Positions 39,169 to 49,028 of a DNA stretch of 64,000 nt are shown in pieces. The stretch is from contig PIYN01000012.1 of assembly GCA_003601775.1 (NCBI GenBank), forward strand, positions 1-64,000, in the 5' to 3' direction. A program made the position numbers and the translations under genes. Positions within the stretch are counted from its first letter, which is position 1. Each line of letters opens with the position of its first letter. Below the pieces are notes generated by a model that was given only the letters and a program-made list of their open reading frames with translations, had not been told where the DNA came from and did not search any database. Source of the stretch: Candidatus Bathyarchaeota archaeon. GTDB lineage: Archaea > Thermoproteota > Bathyarchaeia > TCS64 > PIYN01.

Positions 39169-39354
39169 ATGAGGGAGCGTCCCCCCTGCATAGGCCTCTA
39201 CGGCTCCGAGGACGAGTGCGAGACCTGCCCCTTCAAGGAGGAGTGTAAGGAGTATACGAAGAGGATCGAGTCAGCGGTCTTCAGGAAGGGGACCCACGTG
39301 AGGATCGTGGGGAAGTACAAGGAGAAGAAGTACAAGCCGAAGAGGGTGCCCTAA
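39169..39354 (+). CDS. Small four-cysteine, Lys-rich protein
   Basis: CIGLYGSEDECETCPFKEEC followed by basic tail; TATA-like AACATTTATTAG upstream. Confidence 0.6.
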   Translation: MRERPPCIGLYGSEDECETCPFKEECKEYTKRIESAVFRKGTHVRIVGKYKEKKYKPKRVP

Positions 39355-39402
39355 GCCCCTCTCCAGATCAAACGCCAACTTCACGGGGAATCTCAGGCTC
39401 CC

Positions 39403-41496
39403 TCAGCCCTGCTGGACGCGGGACTCCCCCTCCACCTTCCTGACGAGGATGTTATTCACCTTCTCCTCCTCCCCATAGCCGTGATGGGTGACCAGGATGA
39501 TCTGCCCGATCTCCCGGGTGCTCTTCGAGATGTACTCCAATAGGGAGGGGATGTTCTGCGAGTCCACGGCGTCCGTCGGCTCGTCCAAGATGAGGAGGTG
39601 GGGGAAATCCATGATCCGGAGGAGGGCTAAGCGCTCTGAGAGGGCAAAGAGGCTCTCATGGCCTCCACCGCACCTCCAGGCGGGTATGAAGCGCGTGCTC
39701 CCGATGGGGTAGACCTGGAGGCTGTAGTTCCCCGGGTCTATGAAGCAGTCGCTGTAGAGGTGCTGGTCCGTCAGGCGCTGGAAGTACTTGAAGGTGAGCC
39801 ACCCCAACTGCTTCAGGATCGTCTCCCTCATCCTCTTCTCGTACTCCGTGTACCTCTGCTCCATCCTCTCTATCGTCCTGATCTTCGCCTCAAACTCCAG
39901 GATCGAGGCGAGCTCCCTCCGGATCTCCTCGACGAGGCGTCGGTACTCCTCCACCCTCCTCTCAGCCTCCCCCCTCCTCCTCAGCCTATCCCCGATCAGC
40001 GCCCTCGTGGACTTCAACTCCCCCTGGAGCGCGGCCCACTCCCTCTCCCTCCTCTCCCTCTCCTCCTGGAGGTACGCCCTCGCCTCCTCGAGGGAGGAGA
40101 AGCCCCTCCCGAGGGCCCTCTCAGCCCTCTCCCTCAGCTCCCTCTCCCCCGCCGCGAGCCTCTCCCCAAAGGCCCTGCACTCCTCCGATAGCCCCTTGAT
40201 CGCCTCCTTCACCTTCTCCACCTGCTCCATCTCACTGAGGAACCTCGCAAGGGCCCTCTCCGCGTCTATCCTCCTCCTACGCGAGGACTCGATCTGCTGC
40301 TTCACGGCCCTGATCTCCTTCTCCAGGTCCCTGAGCCTGAAGGTCTTCTCCTCCAGCTCCGCCTTGTAGGCCCTTATGTCCTCCTCCAGCTTCTCGAAGT
40401 CTATCCTCTGCCCGCACTTTGGGCAGACGGCGACCCCCATCTCCTTGAGCTCCGCGTGCTCCCTTATCCTGTGGTTGAGGGAGGCGATCTCCCCGTCCAG
40501 CCCCCTTCTCTCCACCTCCAGCTGCTTCTCCAGTATATCCTGTAGACGCCTCTCCAACTCCATCGCCTTGGCGCGTCGCTCCTCCAGCTCAGCCAACCGG
40601 CTCTCAGGCTCCTCCCCGAGCCTGGAGTAGAGGTCTTGGAGGTCCCTCTCCCTGTCCTTTATCCTCGCCCTCAGCGCCTCCAGCTTGAGGCGTCTTCTCT
40701 CCATCTCATCGAAGGCCTCGGCCAGCTCCCTGAGTTGCCTTACCTCTTCCTCCCCCTTCTTCAACCTCTCCTCCAGTTCCTTGAGACGCCCCTCCAGCGC
40801 TTCCATCTCCCTGTTGAGCTCCTCGATGCGTTCCTCCTCCTCCCTCAGCCGTTCCATGGCGTTCTTGAGGCGCTCCTCCACGGCCCCCCGCTGGTCGATC
40901 CGACCCTCCCTCCCGAGAGTCGTCTTCACGGCCTTCAGCTGCTCCCTGATCTCCGTCGCCGTGGTCAGGCCGAGGATGGCGTCCATCCTCCCCTTCACGG
41001 GGTTGAGGATCTCGACGAACTCCTTCTGCTTGGCGTATACGACGTTGAAGAAGGTCCTCTTCCCTATGCCCAGCAGCTCCTTGACCTTCCTGTTCACGTC
41101 CCTCTCCCTCGTGAGGGGGTTCTCCTCCCCCTCCACCTCCATCTTGACCCCCCTCCCCACGAACCTCCCCCCCCTGTCCAGCGTCCCACTCCTCGTGATG
41201 GTGGCCCTCTGCCCCGTCAGGGGGCTCCTGAACCTCAGGGTAACCCTGAGGGTTCCTCCCTTCAGGGAGACGAGGTCCCTCCTATTCACGCCCGGGACGT
41301 CGCCGAAGAGGGCGAAGAGGATCGCCTCAAGGATCGTCGTCTTCCCCGCGGCGTTCCTCCCCGAGATCTTGTTCAGCCCAGGGGTGAACCGGATCGTCTG
41401 CCTCTCCCCGAAGGACTTGAAGTTCTCCAGGGTTAGCTCCTCGATCACTCCACCCCCACCTCCCTGAAGCTCCGCTCCCTGAACCTCTTCAGCCAC
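39403..41496 (-). CDS. rad50: DNA repair ATPase Rad50
   Basis: Walker A NAAGKTTILEAILFALFG, zinc hook VCPKCGQ, coiled coils, Walker B LLILDEPTDAVDS; next to mre11. Confidence 0.93.
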   Translation of the reverse strand: MAEEVQGAELQGGGGGVIEELTLENFKSFGERQTIRFTPGLNKISGRNAAGKTTILEAILFALFGDVPGVNRRDLVSLKGGTLRVTLRFRSPLTGQRATITRSGTLDRGGRFVGRGVKMEVEGEENPLTRERDVNRKVKELLGIGKRTFFNVVYAKQKEFVEILNPVKGRMDAILGLTTATEIREQLKAVKTTLGREGRIDQRGAVEERLKNAMERLREEEERIEELNREMEALEGRLKELEERLKKGEEEVRQLRELAEAFDEMERRRLKLEALRARIKDRERDLQDLYSRLGEEPESRLAELEERRAKAMELERRLQDILEKQLEVERRGLDGEIASLNHRIREHAELKEMGVAVCPKCGQRIDFEKLEEDIRAYKAELEEKTFRLRDLEKEIRAVKQQIESSRRRRIDAERALARFLSEMEQVEKVKEAIKGLSEECRAFGERLAAGERELRERAERALGRGFSSLEEARAYLQEERERREREWAALQGELKSTRALIGDRLRRRGEAERRVEEYRRLVEEIRRELASILEFEAKIRTIERMEQRYTEYEKRMRETILKQLGWLTFKYFQRLTDQHLYSDCFIDPGNYSLQVYPIGSTRFIPAWRCGGGHESLFALSERLALLRIMDFPHLLILDEPTDAVDSQNIPSLLEYISKSTREIGQIILVTHHGYGEEEKVNNILVRKVEGESRVQQG

Positions 41497-42701
41497 TCCT
41501 CTATGAGGGGCCTACGCTGGCTCGGGGAGAGCAGCCCCGTCTGGACGCTGGCACCCTCCTCGAGGGCCTCCCTGACCTTGGCATGCATCTCACTGATCTC
41601 CTGGGCGAAGTCCCCGAAGTCCTTGAAGAACTCCGCGACGTCTATCCGCTCCCGCTCGTAGGGGAGTCTGAGGCGGGGGAGCTCGAGGTCCATGGTGTCC
41701 ACGTCCACGTAGAGGAGCCTCGGGTCCTCCCTGCACATCTCCTCCACCCCGGAGAGGTCTATATCTGCGGGGAAGCCCTCTGAGAGCCCCCCACTCACCA
41801 CGACCCTGAGGTACCCCTCCTTCCCCAGCCTCTCCAGCTCCCCCCGAAACTCCCTGACGGCCTCCAGGATCCTCTCCTGATACCAGGAGGGGGGCCTCCT
41901 CCTCTCGCTCTTGACCCTCACCTGCCTCATGTGGTGCATCGGCTCCACCTCCACCCACCTGAATTGGGGCTCAGAGCCCTCGTCCACGTCCACGAGCCAG
42001 AGGCCCTTCGGGGGCTCCTCGCCGAAGTCATAGAGCTCGAGGGAGCCGGGGGTGAGGAGCCATGCCCCGCTCCTGAGCCTCTTGGGCTTCCCCCTCCTGT
42101 GGTGGTGTCCGGTGAAGATGAAGTCCACAGGGACCTCGGAGAGCTCGTCTACGGTGACGTAGGGCGCGTTCGGCGGGACGTCGTTGTAGCCCTTGACGAA
42201 GGCGTGGAGCATGAGGACCCGTATCCCCCCCTCCCCCTCCTCCTCGAGGGCCGGCTTCACGATCTCCCCGACGATCCTATCCGCCTGGTCGTAGTACCCC
42301 ACCCCGACGACGGTGACCCGCCTATCGCGGTAGACTCGCCGCTCCTCGTCGAAGACGAAGAGGTACCGGGCCAGGGGGTGCTTGATGTAGTCCAGGGTGT
42401 TAGAGGCGGGGCGGCCGTCGTGGTTTCCCCGGATGACGAGGATCCGGACCTCTCTCCCGTGGCGGACCATCGTCTCCCTCGCGAGCCTGTAGAGTTCGTC
42501 GTGGACGAAGCCGACGAGGTGAGGGCGAAGGGTCCTCCTCTCGAAGAGGTCCCCGCAGAAGAAGACGTAGTCGACCCCAGCCTCGATGATGGCGTCGACG
42601 GCCTTGGAGAGGGCCCTGGAGAAGGCCTCCACCCTGTACTGGGAGACGCTCAGGGGTATCCTCCGCCCGATATGGGCGTCGGCCAGGACCGCGAACCTCA
42701 C
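41445..42701 (-). CDS. mre11: DNA double-strand break repair nuclease Mre11
   Basis: VRFAVLADAHIGRR, FFCGDLFE, VIRGNHDGRP, FIFTGHHHRRG; GTG at 42701 preferred over ORF start 42809. Confidence 0.93.
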   Translation of the reverse strand: MRFAVLADAHIGRRIPLSVSQYRVEAFSRALSKAVDAIIEAGVDYVFFCGDLFERRTLRPHLVGFVHDELYRLARETMVRHGREVRILVIRGNHDGRPASNTLDYIKHPLARYLFVFDEERRVYRDRRVTVVGVGYYDQADRIVGEIVKPALEEEGEGGIRVLMLHAFVKGYNDVPPNAPYVTVDELSEVPVDFIFTGHHHRRGKPKRLRSGAWLLTPGSLELYDFGEEPPKGLWLVDVDEGSEPQFRWVEVEPMHHMRQVRVKSERRRPPSWYQERILEAVREFRGELERLGKEGYLRVVVSGGLSEGFPADIDLSGVEEMCREDPRLLYVDVDTMDLELPRLRLPYERERIDVAEFFKDFGDFAQEISEMHAKVREALEEGASVQTGLLSPSQRRPLIEEWLKRFRERSFREVGVE

Positions 42702-42714
42702 CTTCCCTCCCTTC

Positions 42715-44307
42715 CTAATAGATCTTGGACCTCCTCCTCTCCCGCTCCTCCTCAGCCTCGGCCCTCGCCTCCTGGAGCAGCCGGTAGATGTCGGGGGTCC
42801 TCCCCCCATGCTGGGTCTCCCGCTCCATCGTCCTGATCATCACGGGGACGGAGACGAAGGGGCCGACGAGGACCACCTCCCCCTGGTCCAGGGCCGGGAG
42901 GTCCTCCAGGAGGTCCTCTGAGAAGGACTCGCTCGCCGCCTGTATCATCGCCTGGTCCCCCCTGTTCACGACCCTCAGGACCGCGAGGTTGGAGCAGTTG
43001 CTCAGGATATCCGGGTCTATCCTCCTCGGCCTCTGGCTGATGATGGTGAGGAAGAGGCCGAACTTCGACCCCTCCGCGGCGATCCTCGCCAGGATGTCCC
43101 TGGAGAACCTCCCCCCTCCCATCTCCGGCGGGGCGGCGAACCTATGGGCCTCCTCCACGAAGATGAAGAGGGGGAGACGGGCCCAGGGCTCCTTCCTGAA
43201 CTTGGCGTCGAAGACCTTCCTGAGGATCAGGCCGACGAGGACGTCCTGGACCCCGCTGGGGATTCCGCTGAGGAAGATGTCTGAGAGGTGCATGGGCCTG
43301 AAGAACTCCCTCACCGGCGTCTCGTAGTCGCTGAAGATCCGGCGGGTCCTCAGGTCCTCGAGCCTGCGGATGACGTTGAAGAAACGCACCCTCTCCGCCG
43401 CCCTCTCCTCCCCCTCCATCCTCTCCTCCAGCCGCTCTATCACGTCCTCGAGGCCGTAGTTCCCTTCCCTCTCCTCCCCCAGCTCCCTCAGGACGTTCCG
43501 GAGGACGATCATCTGGAGGTCCCCCTGGATCCTCGCCAGGGAGCAGAGCTCGGTGAAGCCGCAGGAGGCGACGGCGAGCCTCAGGGGCTTGACGTGGGGG
43601 AGGTTGAGCGCCTCAGCCCCCTCAGGCCTGTAGACGGTCACCTTGTCCCTGAAGAAGTCGTGGGCGACGCCGTCGGGGCGGTTCACCATGTTCACGTAGT
43701 CGCCGTGGACGTCTATCGTGAGGATCGTCGCCCCCCTCTTCAGGAGCTCCTCCATCACCTTCCCCGCGAAGTAGCTCTTCCCGTATCGCGTCATCGCGAG
43801 GATCGCCGTATGCCTATGGAGCTCCCTCCCCGAGATGGGGATCTTGACGCCCGGCCTGTGGAGGAGGTGCCCCACCACCAGGGGGAGGTCCCTCTCAGGG
43901 AGGCAGAAGAACTCCATGATCAGCTCGTCGGAGGCTCGGTAGACGGGCGTCCCGGGGAGGGGCGGCGTCCTCGGCCTCCTGATCTCACGTCCGCCGTCCT
44001 CCGACCTGTGGATATATCCGAGTATCTTCGCCTTCGCGATGGTCTGGAGGAGGTCCTCCGCGACCCCGAGTTGACGCTGCTTCCACATCGCCTCGGGGCT
44101 CGTCCTGGCGTCGTAGAAGGGGTGGCTCGAGTAAATGGCCTTCACCTGGCCCAGCACCGTCACCCTCTCCCTCCGCTCCCCCAGCATCTCCTCCACCTCT
44201 ATCTGGACGTACTCGTAGTTCGAGGGCCTCACCTCTGGGTCCGCGACGGCGAACTCGAAGAAGCTGGGGCTCGTCTGCCCGATCACGGGGCCGTACACGA
44301 GGGTCAA
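42715..44307 (-). CDS. herA: HerA family DNA translocase/helicase
   Basis: TAILAMTRYGKSYFAGKVMEELLKRGATILTIDVHGDY, LFIFVEEAHRFAAPP, IAAEGSKFGLFLTIISQRPRRIDPDILSNCSN. Confidence 0.94.
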   Translation of the reverse strand: MTLVYGPVIGQTSPSFFEFAVADPEVRPSNYEYVQIEVEEMLGERRERVTVLGQVKAIYSSHPFYDARTSPEAMWKQRQLGVAEDLLQTIAKAKILGYIHRSEDGGREIRRPRTPPLPGTPVYRASDELIMEFFCLPERDLPLVVGHLLHRPGVKIPISGRELHRHTAILAMTRYGKSYFAGKVMEELLKRGATILTIDVHGDYVNMVNRPDGVAHDFFRDKVTVYRPEGAEALNLPHVKPLRLAVASCGFTELCSLARIQGDLQMIVLRNVLRELGEEREGNYGLEDVIERLEERMEGEERAAERVRFFNVIRRLEDLRTRRIFSDYETPVREFFRPMHLSDIFLSGIPSGVQDVLVGLILRKVFDAKFRKEPWARLPLFIFVEEAHRFAAPPEMGGGRFSRDILARIAAEGSKFGLFLTIISQRPRRIDPDILSNCSNLAVLRVVNRGDQAMIQAASESFSEDLLEDLPALDQGEVVLVGPFVSVPVMIRTMERETQHGGRTPDIYRLLQEARAEAEEERERRRSKIY

Positions 44308-45629
44308 GCGACCACCTCCCTCAGGTCCCTGACCCTGCTCAGCAGGGTCACCCCCCTCTCCTCTATCCTCTTGATGATGAAGGGCTCGTAGCGGGAGGCG
44401 TAGAGCCGACGGTCGAAGCGGGCGAGCCTATCTGCCTGGCGGAGGGGGAGGTTATACTCCAGAGGATTGCAGAACCAGAAGCCGAGGTGGTCCAGGACCT
44501 CCCTCACGGCGTCGAGGCCCCGCCCCTCGGCCACGAAGGCGTTCCGCCGGATCTCCTTCATGGGGAACCCGTACCCAAGAGAGGAGGCGGAGATATCGAG
44601 GCGGAAGGGGCGGGCGCCGCGGTGGGGCCTCCAGTAGGTGACGGCCACGGGGGGCCTGGAGAAGAACGCCTCCAGGGCGGAGACGACCCTCTCGGCCTCC
44701 TCCCCGGGGAGGAGTTCCCTTACCCTCCTGTAGAGGGAGGGGACGGCGTCCCCCCTCCTGTAGTAGATGGAGGGTGCGAGGAGCAGGGGGTGGGTGAAGC
44801 CGGGACCATCAACCGAGGTCTCCACGAGCTCCTGGTCGCAGAGGGGCTTAACCCCCCCGAGGAGGCCCTCCAGCACCTCCCTCTCTCCCTCCTCAAGTCG
44901 CCCCATCTTCCCTCTCAGGGAGAGGGGGGAGGGTGACTCCGCGACTATGGAGGCAAGGTTTCCATCGATGCCGGAGAGGGCGAGGATCTCCCGGAGGAGG
45001 GCCATGTAGAGATAGAAGACCGTCGAGTCCTTCGCCAAGGCCACCACGGGGAAGCCGTGGTCCCTGGCGAGGATATGGAGGGAGGCCATGGCCTCGAAGA
45101 GCTCCGCGAGGAGCCTCGGGTGGGAGAGGTACTCCCGCTCGGCGTAGGGGAACCTGCTGAGGTAGAGGGAGCCATCCATGAGGACCAAGGGACGCCCGCC
45201 GGCCTCCACCACCTCCTCCGCCGCCTCCGAGGCGACGCCGTACTCAGCTATAAGCCTCACGTAGCTGGGGATGTAGGCCCTATCCCTATCGTCGAATATC
45301 CTCCCTATGTGGATCTTGACCCGCTTCCTCACGCGGAGGGCTTCCTCCCCGGGGCTGCGGATGAGGGCGCAGGCCCTCCCGACAGAGACGGTCCAGCCGT
45401 GGGAGAAGCGGGACTGCTGGACTCCTCCGTCGACGCCGATGAGGGTGAGGGGGGAGAGGTCCTCGCTGGGCTCGTATTCATGCCACCTCCTCCTCAAGGC
45501 CTCGACCAACTGGAGGGGCATCTCCATCCTCAACTCCTCCCCCCTCAGGTCGGCCACGACCCTCTCTAGCTCCCTGTAAAACTCCTCGAAGAAGATATCC
45601 CTCACCTGCGACATAAGCCGGTCTACCAA
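44304..45629 (-). CDS. nurA: 5'-3' nuclease NurA
   Basis: LTLIGVDGGVQQSRFSHGWTVSVGRACA, LVLMDGSLYLSRFPYAE; directly upstream of herA. Confidence 0.92.
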   Translation of the reverse strand: MVDRLMSQVRDIFFEEFYRELERVVADLRGEELRMEMPLQLVEALRRRWHEYEPSEDLSPLTLIGVDGGVQQSRFSHGWTVSVGRACALIRSPGEEALRVRKRVKIHIGRIFDDRDRAYIPSYVRLIAEYGVASEAAEEVVEAGGRPLVLMDGSLYLSRFPYAEREYLSHPRLLAELFEAMASLHILARDHGFPVVALAKDSTVFYLYMALLREILALSGIDGNLASIVAESPSPLSLRGKMGRLEEGEREVLEGLLGGVKPLCDQELVETSVDGPGFTHPLLLAPSIYYRRGDAVPSLYRRVRELLPGEEAERVVSALEAFFSRPPVAVTYWRPHRGARPFRLDISASSLGYGFPMKEIRRNAFVAEGRGLDAVREVLDHLGFWFCNPLEYNLPLRQADRLARFDRRLYASRYEPFIIKRIEERGVTLLSRVRDLREVVA

Positions 45630-45775
45630 GATAGAATTCCTACCTTCCCAAAGTTAAGGATAATGCCCTGTGGAGGGAAGAATGGACTCCCTCACTCCGA
45701 GGCGGCCATGAGGTGATGCTGATGAGCTGACGATGAGGACTCGGGCAAGAGGCCGGAGTCCGGGGCGCCTTACGG

Positions 45776-47068
45776 CTATATCGCCGCTCTCTCCGGCTCC
45801 TTCACGAATTTATAGGTGATGAGGAGGCTGGCGAGGAGAGCCGTGATGAGGATGATGAAGGGGAGGCGGGGGTCAACTTCGTATAGGTATCCTCCTGTGA
45901 AGGAGCCTATCGAGGCGGGGAGGAAGAGGAGGAAGCCCCCACCCCAGTAGCGGCCCGTCGAGATCATTATCCCCCGCTCCCCGAGCAGCGCATAGAGGCG
46001 GCCCCTCCGCTCCCTTGGGATGAGGTTCGCGATGAGGGTGGAGAAGGAAGGGGTGATCGCCGTATTCGCTATAGAGAGAAGAGTCAGCGCCAGGGCCGCC
46101 CCCCAGAAGGAGGGGGAGAGGAGGAAGACGACGATGCTGAGGGGGGCTAATGAAAGGGAGATGAGTATCACGGGCTTCGCCCCATATCTGTCCACGAGGG
46201 CCCCCATGGGGAGGCTTAACAGGAGGCCGAAGATGCCTGAGATCAACATGATGGTCCCCCAGTGCTGAGGCTCGAGGCCGATGACGTCCTTCGCATAGAG
46301 GACCCAGAAAGGGGCGGCCATGCTCACGAAGAGGGACTCGAGGATCTCCAAGAGGACGATGTATCGGAGGGAGCGCGGCATCCATCTGATGGATTCGAAG
46401 ATACTCCTGTACGACTCCCTCAGGATACGGGGGAACCCACTGACCGTGATGCTACCCTCCTCCCCGCTCAGGGTCTCCTTGAGGAACTTCAACCTCAGGG
46501 TCGCAACTAACAACCCCACTAGGAGGGTGATGGTGAAGCAGATGCGCATGGCCATGATGAGGCCCCTGTCACCGCTCCCATAGTAGGCGATGAGGAGGCC
46601 TCCGAGGTAGGGCGCCACGATCCGGAAGATCTGGGGGAGAGCCCTCACCGTGGCGAACCCCCTCCCCCTGACATCTGGGGGGAGGGAATCCGCCATGAGG
46701 GCGTTCATCGCGGGGGTGTAGAAGAGAAGCATCTGGCTGAGGAACTGGCCGACCGCGAGTGCCCTCCAGTCCTTCGCCGCTATGTAGAAGATGTGGGAGA
46801 GGGCGTAGAGGTATGTGGAGAGGCCGACGAGCCTCACCCTCCCCCTGAGATCCGCGATGTAGCCCCCCACGGGGTAGAGCAGCATCCCCGAGAGGAGGCC
46901 CAGAGCGTTTATCACTCCAACATCTGCCGGAGAACCACCCAAGGCACGGATATATAGGGAGAGATAGGGGAAGGCGATGGAGGTGGAGATGCTCCAAAGG
47001 ATACGGCAGACGGTCAGGACTAATATGTTTCCATGGAAGAAGCTGAAGAACTCTCGGACCTTGCCCAA
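45776..47068 (-). CDS. MFS transporter
   Basis: ~12 hydrophobic segments; ADLRGRVRLVGLSTYLYA and LVDRYGAKPVILISLS loops. Confidence 0.88.
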   Translation of the reverse strand: MGKVREFFSFFHGNILVLTVCRILWSISTSIAFPYLSLYIRALGGSPADVGVINALGLLSGMLLYPVGGYIADLRGRVRLVGLSTYLYALSHIFYIAAKDWRALAVGQFLSQMLLFYTPAMNALMADSLPPDVRGRGFATVRALPQIFRIVAPYLGGLLIAYYGSGDRGLIMAMRICFTITLLVGLLVATLRLKFLKETLSGEEGSITVSGFPRILRESYRSIFESIRWMPRSLRYIVLLEILESLFVSMAAPFWVLYAKDVIGLEPQHWGTIMLISGIFGLLLSLPMGALVDRYGAKPVILISLSLAPLSIVVFLLSPSFWGAALALTLLSIANTAITPSFSTLIANLIPRERRGRLYALLGERGIMISTGRYWGGGFLLFLPASIGSFTGGYLYEVDPRLPFIILITALLASLLITYKFVKEPERAAI

Positions 47069-47215
47069 ATAAGACTCCCTCCCAGATATTCCATCAAAGA
47101 TGTCGAGTCATCTTTTTATCTCTTTCCCTCCCAGGATGAGGAGTCCTCCTCCATCAGAAGGGTCCTCGATTGTGCTGGAGGGAGGATTATAAAAACGGAG
47201 GGGACGAAGTTGATT

Positions 47216-48394
47216 ATGAGGGGTAACCAGATGATAGATTTGTCCCATTACTCCGTTGTGGATGGCCACTGCCACCCCTTCCTCCCGGAGAGGGAGAGGG
47301 GAGAATTGGACCAACTGCTCAATCTATCCACCATCCCCATACCCAGACTCCATAGCGAGAACATAATCCTGTATAGGAAGGTGATGATGGAGCTGGCGCG
47401 GGTCTTGGGTTGTCCCCTCAGGCTCGATGAGATCCTGAGGCGGAGGAGGGAGGAGTATGCCAGACCTGCGGAGTACATCGGGAGGCTCTTCGAGGAGGCG
47501 AAGATCGATACCCTCCTCCTGGACACGGGATACCCACGCCCGCCCATCCCCTTAGAAGAGTTCAGGAGGTTGGTGAGGTGCAGGGTGAGGTGCATCTACC
47601 GCCTTGAACCGCTGATCTCTAGGCTCTTTCAGAGCGCTCCGCCCTTTGATGAGTTGCTGGAGAGATATGAGGAGGCCCTCGAATCCGCGGTGAGGGATAA
47701 GGGACATGTGGGGTTCAAGTCTGTCATAGCCTACGGCTTCGGTCTGAGGATCCAGAGGGTGGAGGAGGGCTCTGCTCGAGAGGCCTATGAGAGGCTGAGA
47801 GATGAGGGGGTCCTGACCCTCCCCCTGAGGAGGAAGAGCCCCAGGGCTGTTAGGGACGAGAAGACCCTACGGAACTACCTGGTCTGCCGTGGTATCGAGA
47901 AGAGCATAGACCTCGATGTGCCCTTCCAGATACATACGGGGATAGGGGACTCGCCCTACATAGACCTGAGGGAGGCCAACCCCCTCCACCTCTTCGACGT
48001 GATAAGGGACGAGGAGCTGGGGAAGGCTAAGATCGTCCTCGTCCATGCAGGTTACCCCTACGTCGAGGAGGCTGGGTTCCTGGCAAACAACTACCCCAAC
48101 GTCTACATAGATCTCTCCGAGATGATCCCCTTCATCGGCCCGGGGATGAGGGAGAAGATCCTCCAGCTCCTCTACATGTCCCCCACTACAAAGATCCTCT
48201 ACGGATCAGACGGCTACAACATCCCCGAGATCTTTTGGATCTCAGCGATCTGGGGTAAACAGGCCCTATCGGAGGCCCTTCAGGAACTCGTGGAATCAGG
48301 AGCCATAGACGAGGACTATGCATACAAGGCAGGGAGGCTCATCCTCTGGGAGAACGCGGTCAGGCTCTACAAGCTCCCACCTGTGGGACTGTGA
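47216..48394 (+). CDS. Amidohydrolase family protein
   Basis: VVDGHCHPFLPERER, DVPFQIHTGIGDSPYIDLREANPLHLF, KIVLVHAGYPYVEEAGFLANNYPNVYIDLSEMIPF, ILYGSDGYNIPE; internal ATG 47216/47231. Confidence 0.85.
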   Translation: MRGNQMIDLSHYSVVDGHCHPFLPERERGELDQLLNLSTIPIPRLHSENIILYRKVMMELARVLGCPLRLDEILRRRREEYARPAEYIGRLFEEAKIDTLLLDTGYPRPPIPLEEFRRLVRCRVRCIYRLEPLISRLFQSAPPFDELLERYEEALESAVRDKGHVGFKSVIAYGFGLRIQRVEEGSAREAYERLRDEGVLTLPLRRKSPRAVRDEKTLRNYLVCRGIEKSIDLDVPFQIHTGIGDSPYIDLREANPLHLFDVIRDEELGKAKIVLVHAGYPYVEEAGFLANNYPNVYIDLSEMIPFIGPGMREKILQLLYMSPTTKILYGSDGYNIPEIFWISAIWGKQALSEALQELVESGAIDEDYAYKAGRLILWENAVRLYKLPPVGL

Positions 48395-48807
48395 GGCTTA
48401 GCGGGGCCGCCCTTCCTCACAGCCCTTCTAACAACCTCATAGCCCTCCGCGGGGTCATCTATACTTAGGACCATCCTCTCGAAGGGGCACATATCCGTCC
48501 CCTCCCTGTTCAGGATCTCCTCGACGACCTCCTCCGCGACACATACTATCCCACAGCGATCCAGGACCGGGGCACTCCTCCTGCTCAGGACCTTGGCGTA
48601 GACCCGCGCCGCTTTAAAGTAGGCTATGATGAGGGCTGCCGCCTTCCCAACGATCCTGTCTACGACCGTTGAGCCCTCGAGCCGTCCCACCCCAAGCTCC
48701 TCGACGGCCTCCACGAGAGGCGCGATCCCCTCCATGGCGCTGGAGAATAGGGTCGCTCCATCCTTGAGAATCATGAGGTTCAGGCCCAGGGCGTCAAGCC
48801 TTTCCAA
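48367..48807 (-). CDS. DUF1893 domain protein
   Basis: LMILKDGATLFSSAMEGIAPLVEAVE..STVVDRIVGKAAALIIAYFKAARVYAKVLSRRSAPVLDR. Confidence 0.82.
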   Translation of the reverse strand: MERLDALGLNLMILKDGATLFSSAMEGIAPLVEAVEELGVGRLEGSTVVDRIVGKAAALIIAYFKAARVYAKVLSRRSAPVLDRCGIVCVAEEVVEEILNREGTDMCPFERMVLSIDDPAEGYEVVRRAVRKGGPAKPHSPTGGSL

Positions 48808-48842
48808 GAGTTTCGTCGCTCATCACATCCCATAGACCTTGG

Positions 48843-48918
48843 TGGGGCCGCCCGGATTTGAACCGGGGACCCCGCGGGCCCAAGCCGCGGATCGTAGACC
48901 AAGCTGGACCACGGCCCC
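48843..48918 (-). tRNA. tRNA-Pro(UGG), no intron
   Basis: GGGGCCG..CCGCGG CTTGGGC CCGCGG..CCCGG TTCAAAT CCGGG CGGCCCC A; CCA encoded. Confidence 0.93.
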
Positions 48919-49006
48919 CTCCTTAGTTTAATCGGTCGTCTAATTAGGTTTTTGCCCCACGGAGGGGCCCGTGCTGGTTTCCAGGCACAAGGTTTAATTA
49001 CTCTGA

Positions 49007-49028
49007 GGTAATATTACCTAAGGGTAAT
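49007..49028 (+). promoter_or_regulatory. Operator-like palindrome immediately 5' of HTH gene
   Basis: GGTAATATTACC perfect 12-bp palindrome followed by a third half-site GGTAAT abutting the start codon at 49029. Confidence 0.6.

Noticed and set aside
43288-44391. 367-aa ORF antisense to HerA
   Set aside because: Shadow ORF over a clear HerA gene; same reasoning applies to ORFs 39658-41467 (+) over rad50 and 41931-42836 (+) over mre11.
45640-45775. Possible C/D box sRNA in nurA-MFS intergenic region (GGTGATGCTGATGAGCTGACGATGAG)
   Set aside because: Boxes are too close together and the C box lacks the purine at position 1; probably chance in a repetitive GATGA context.
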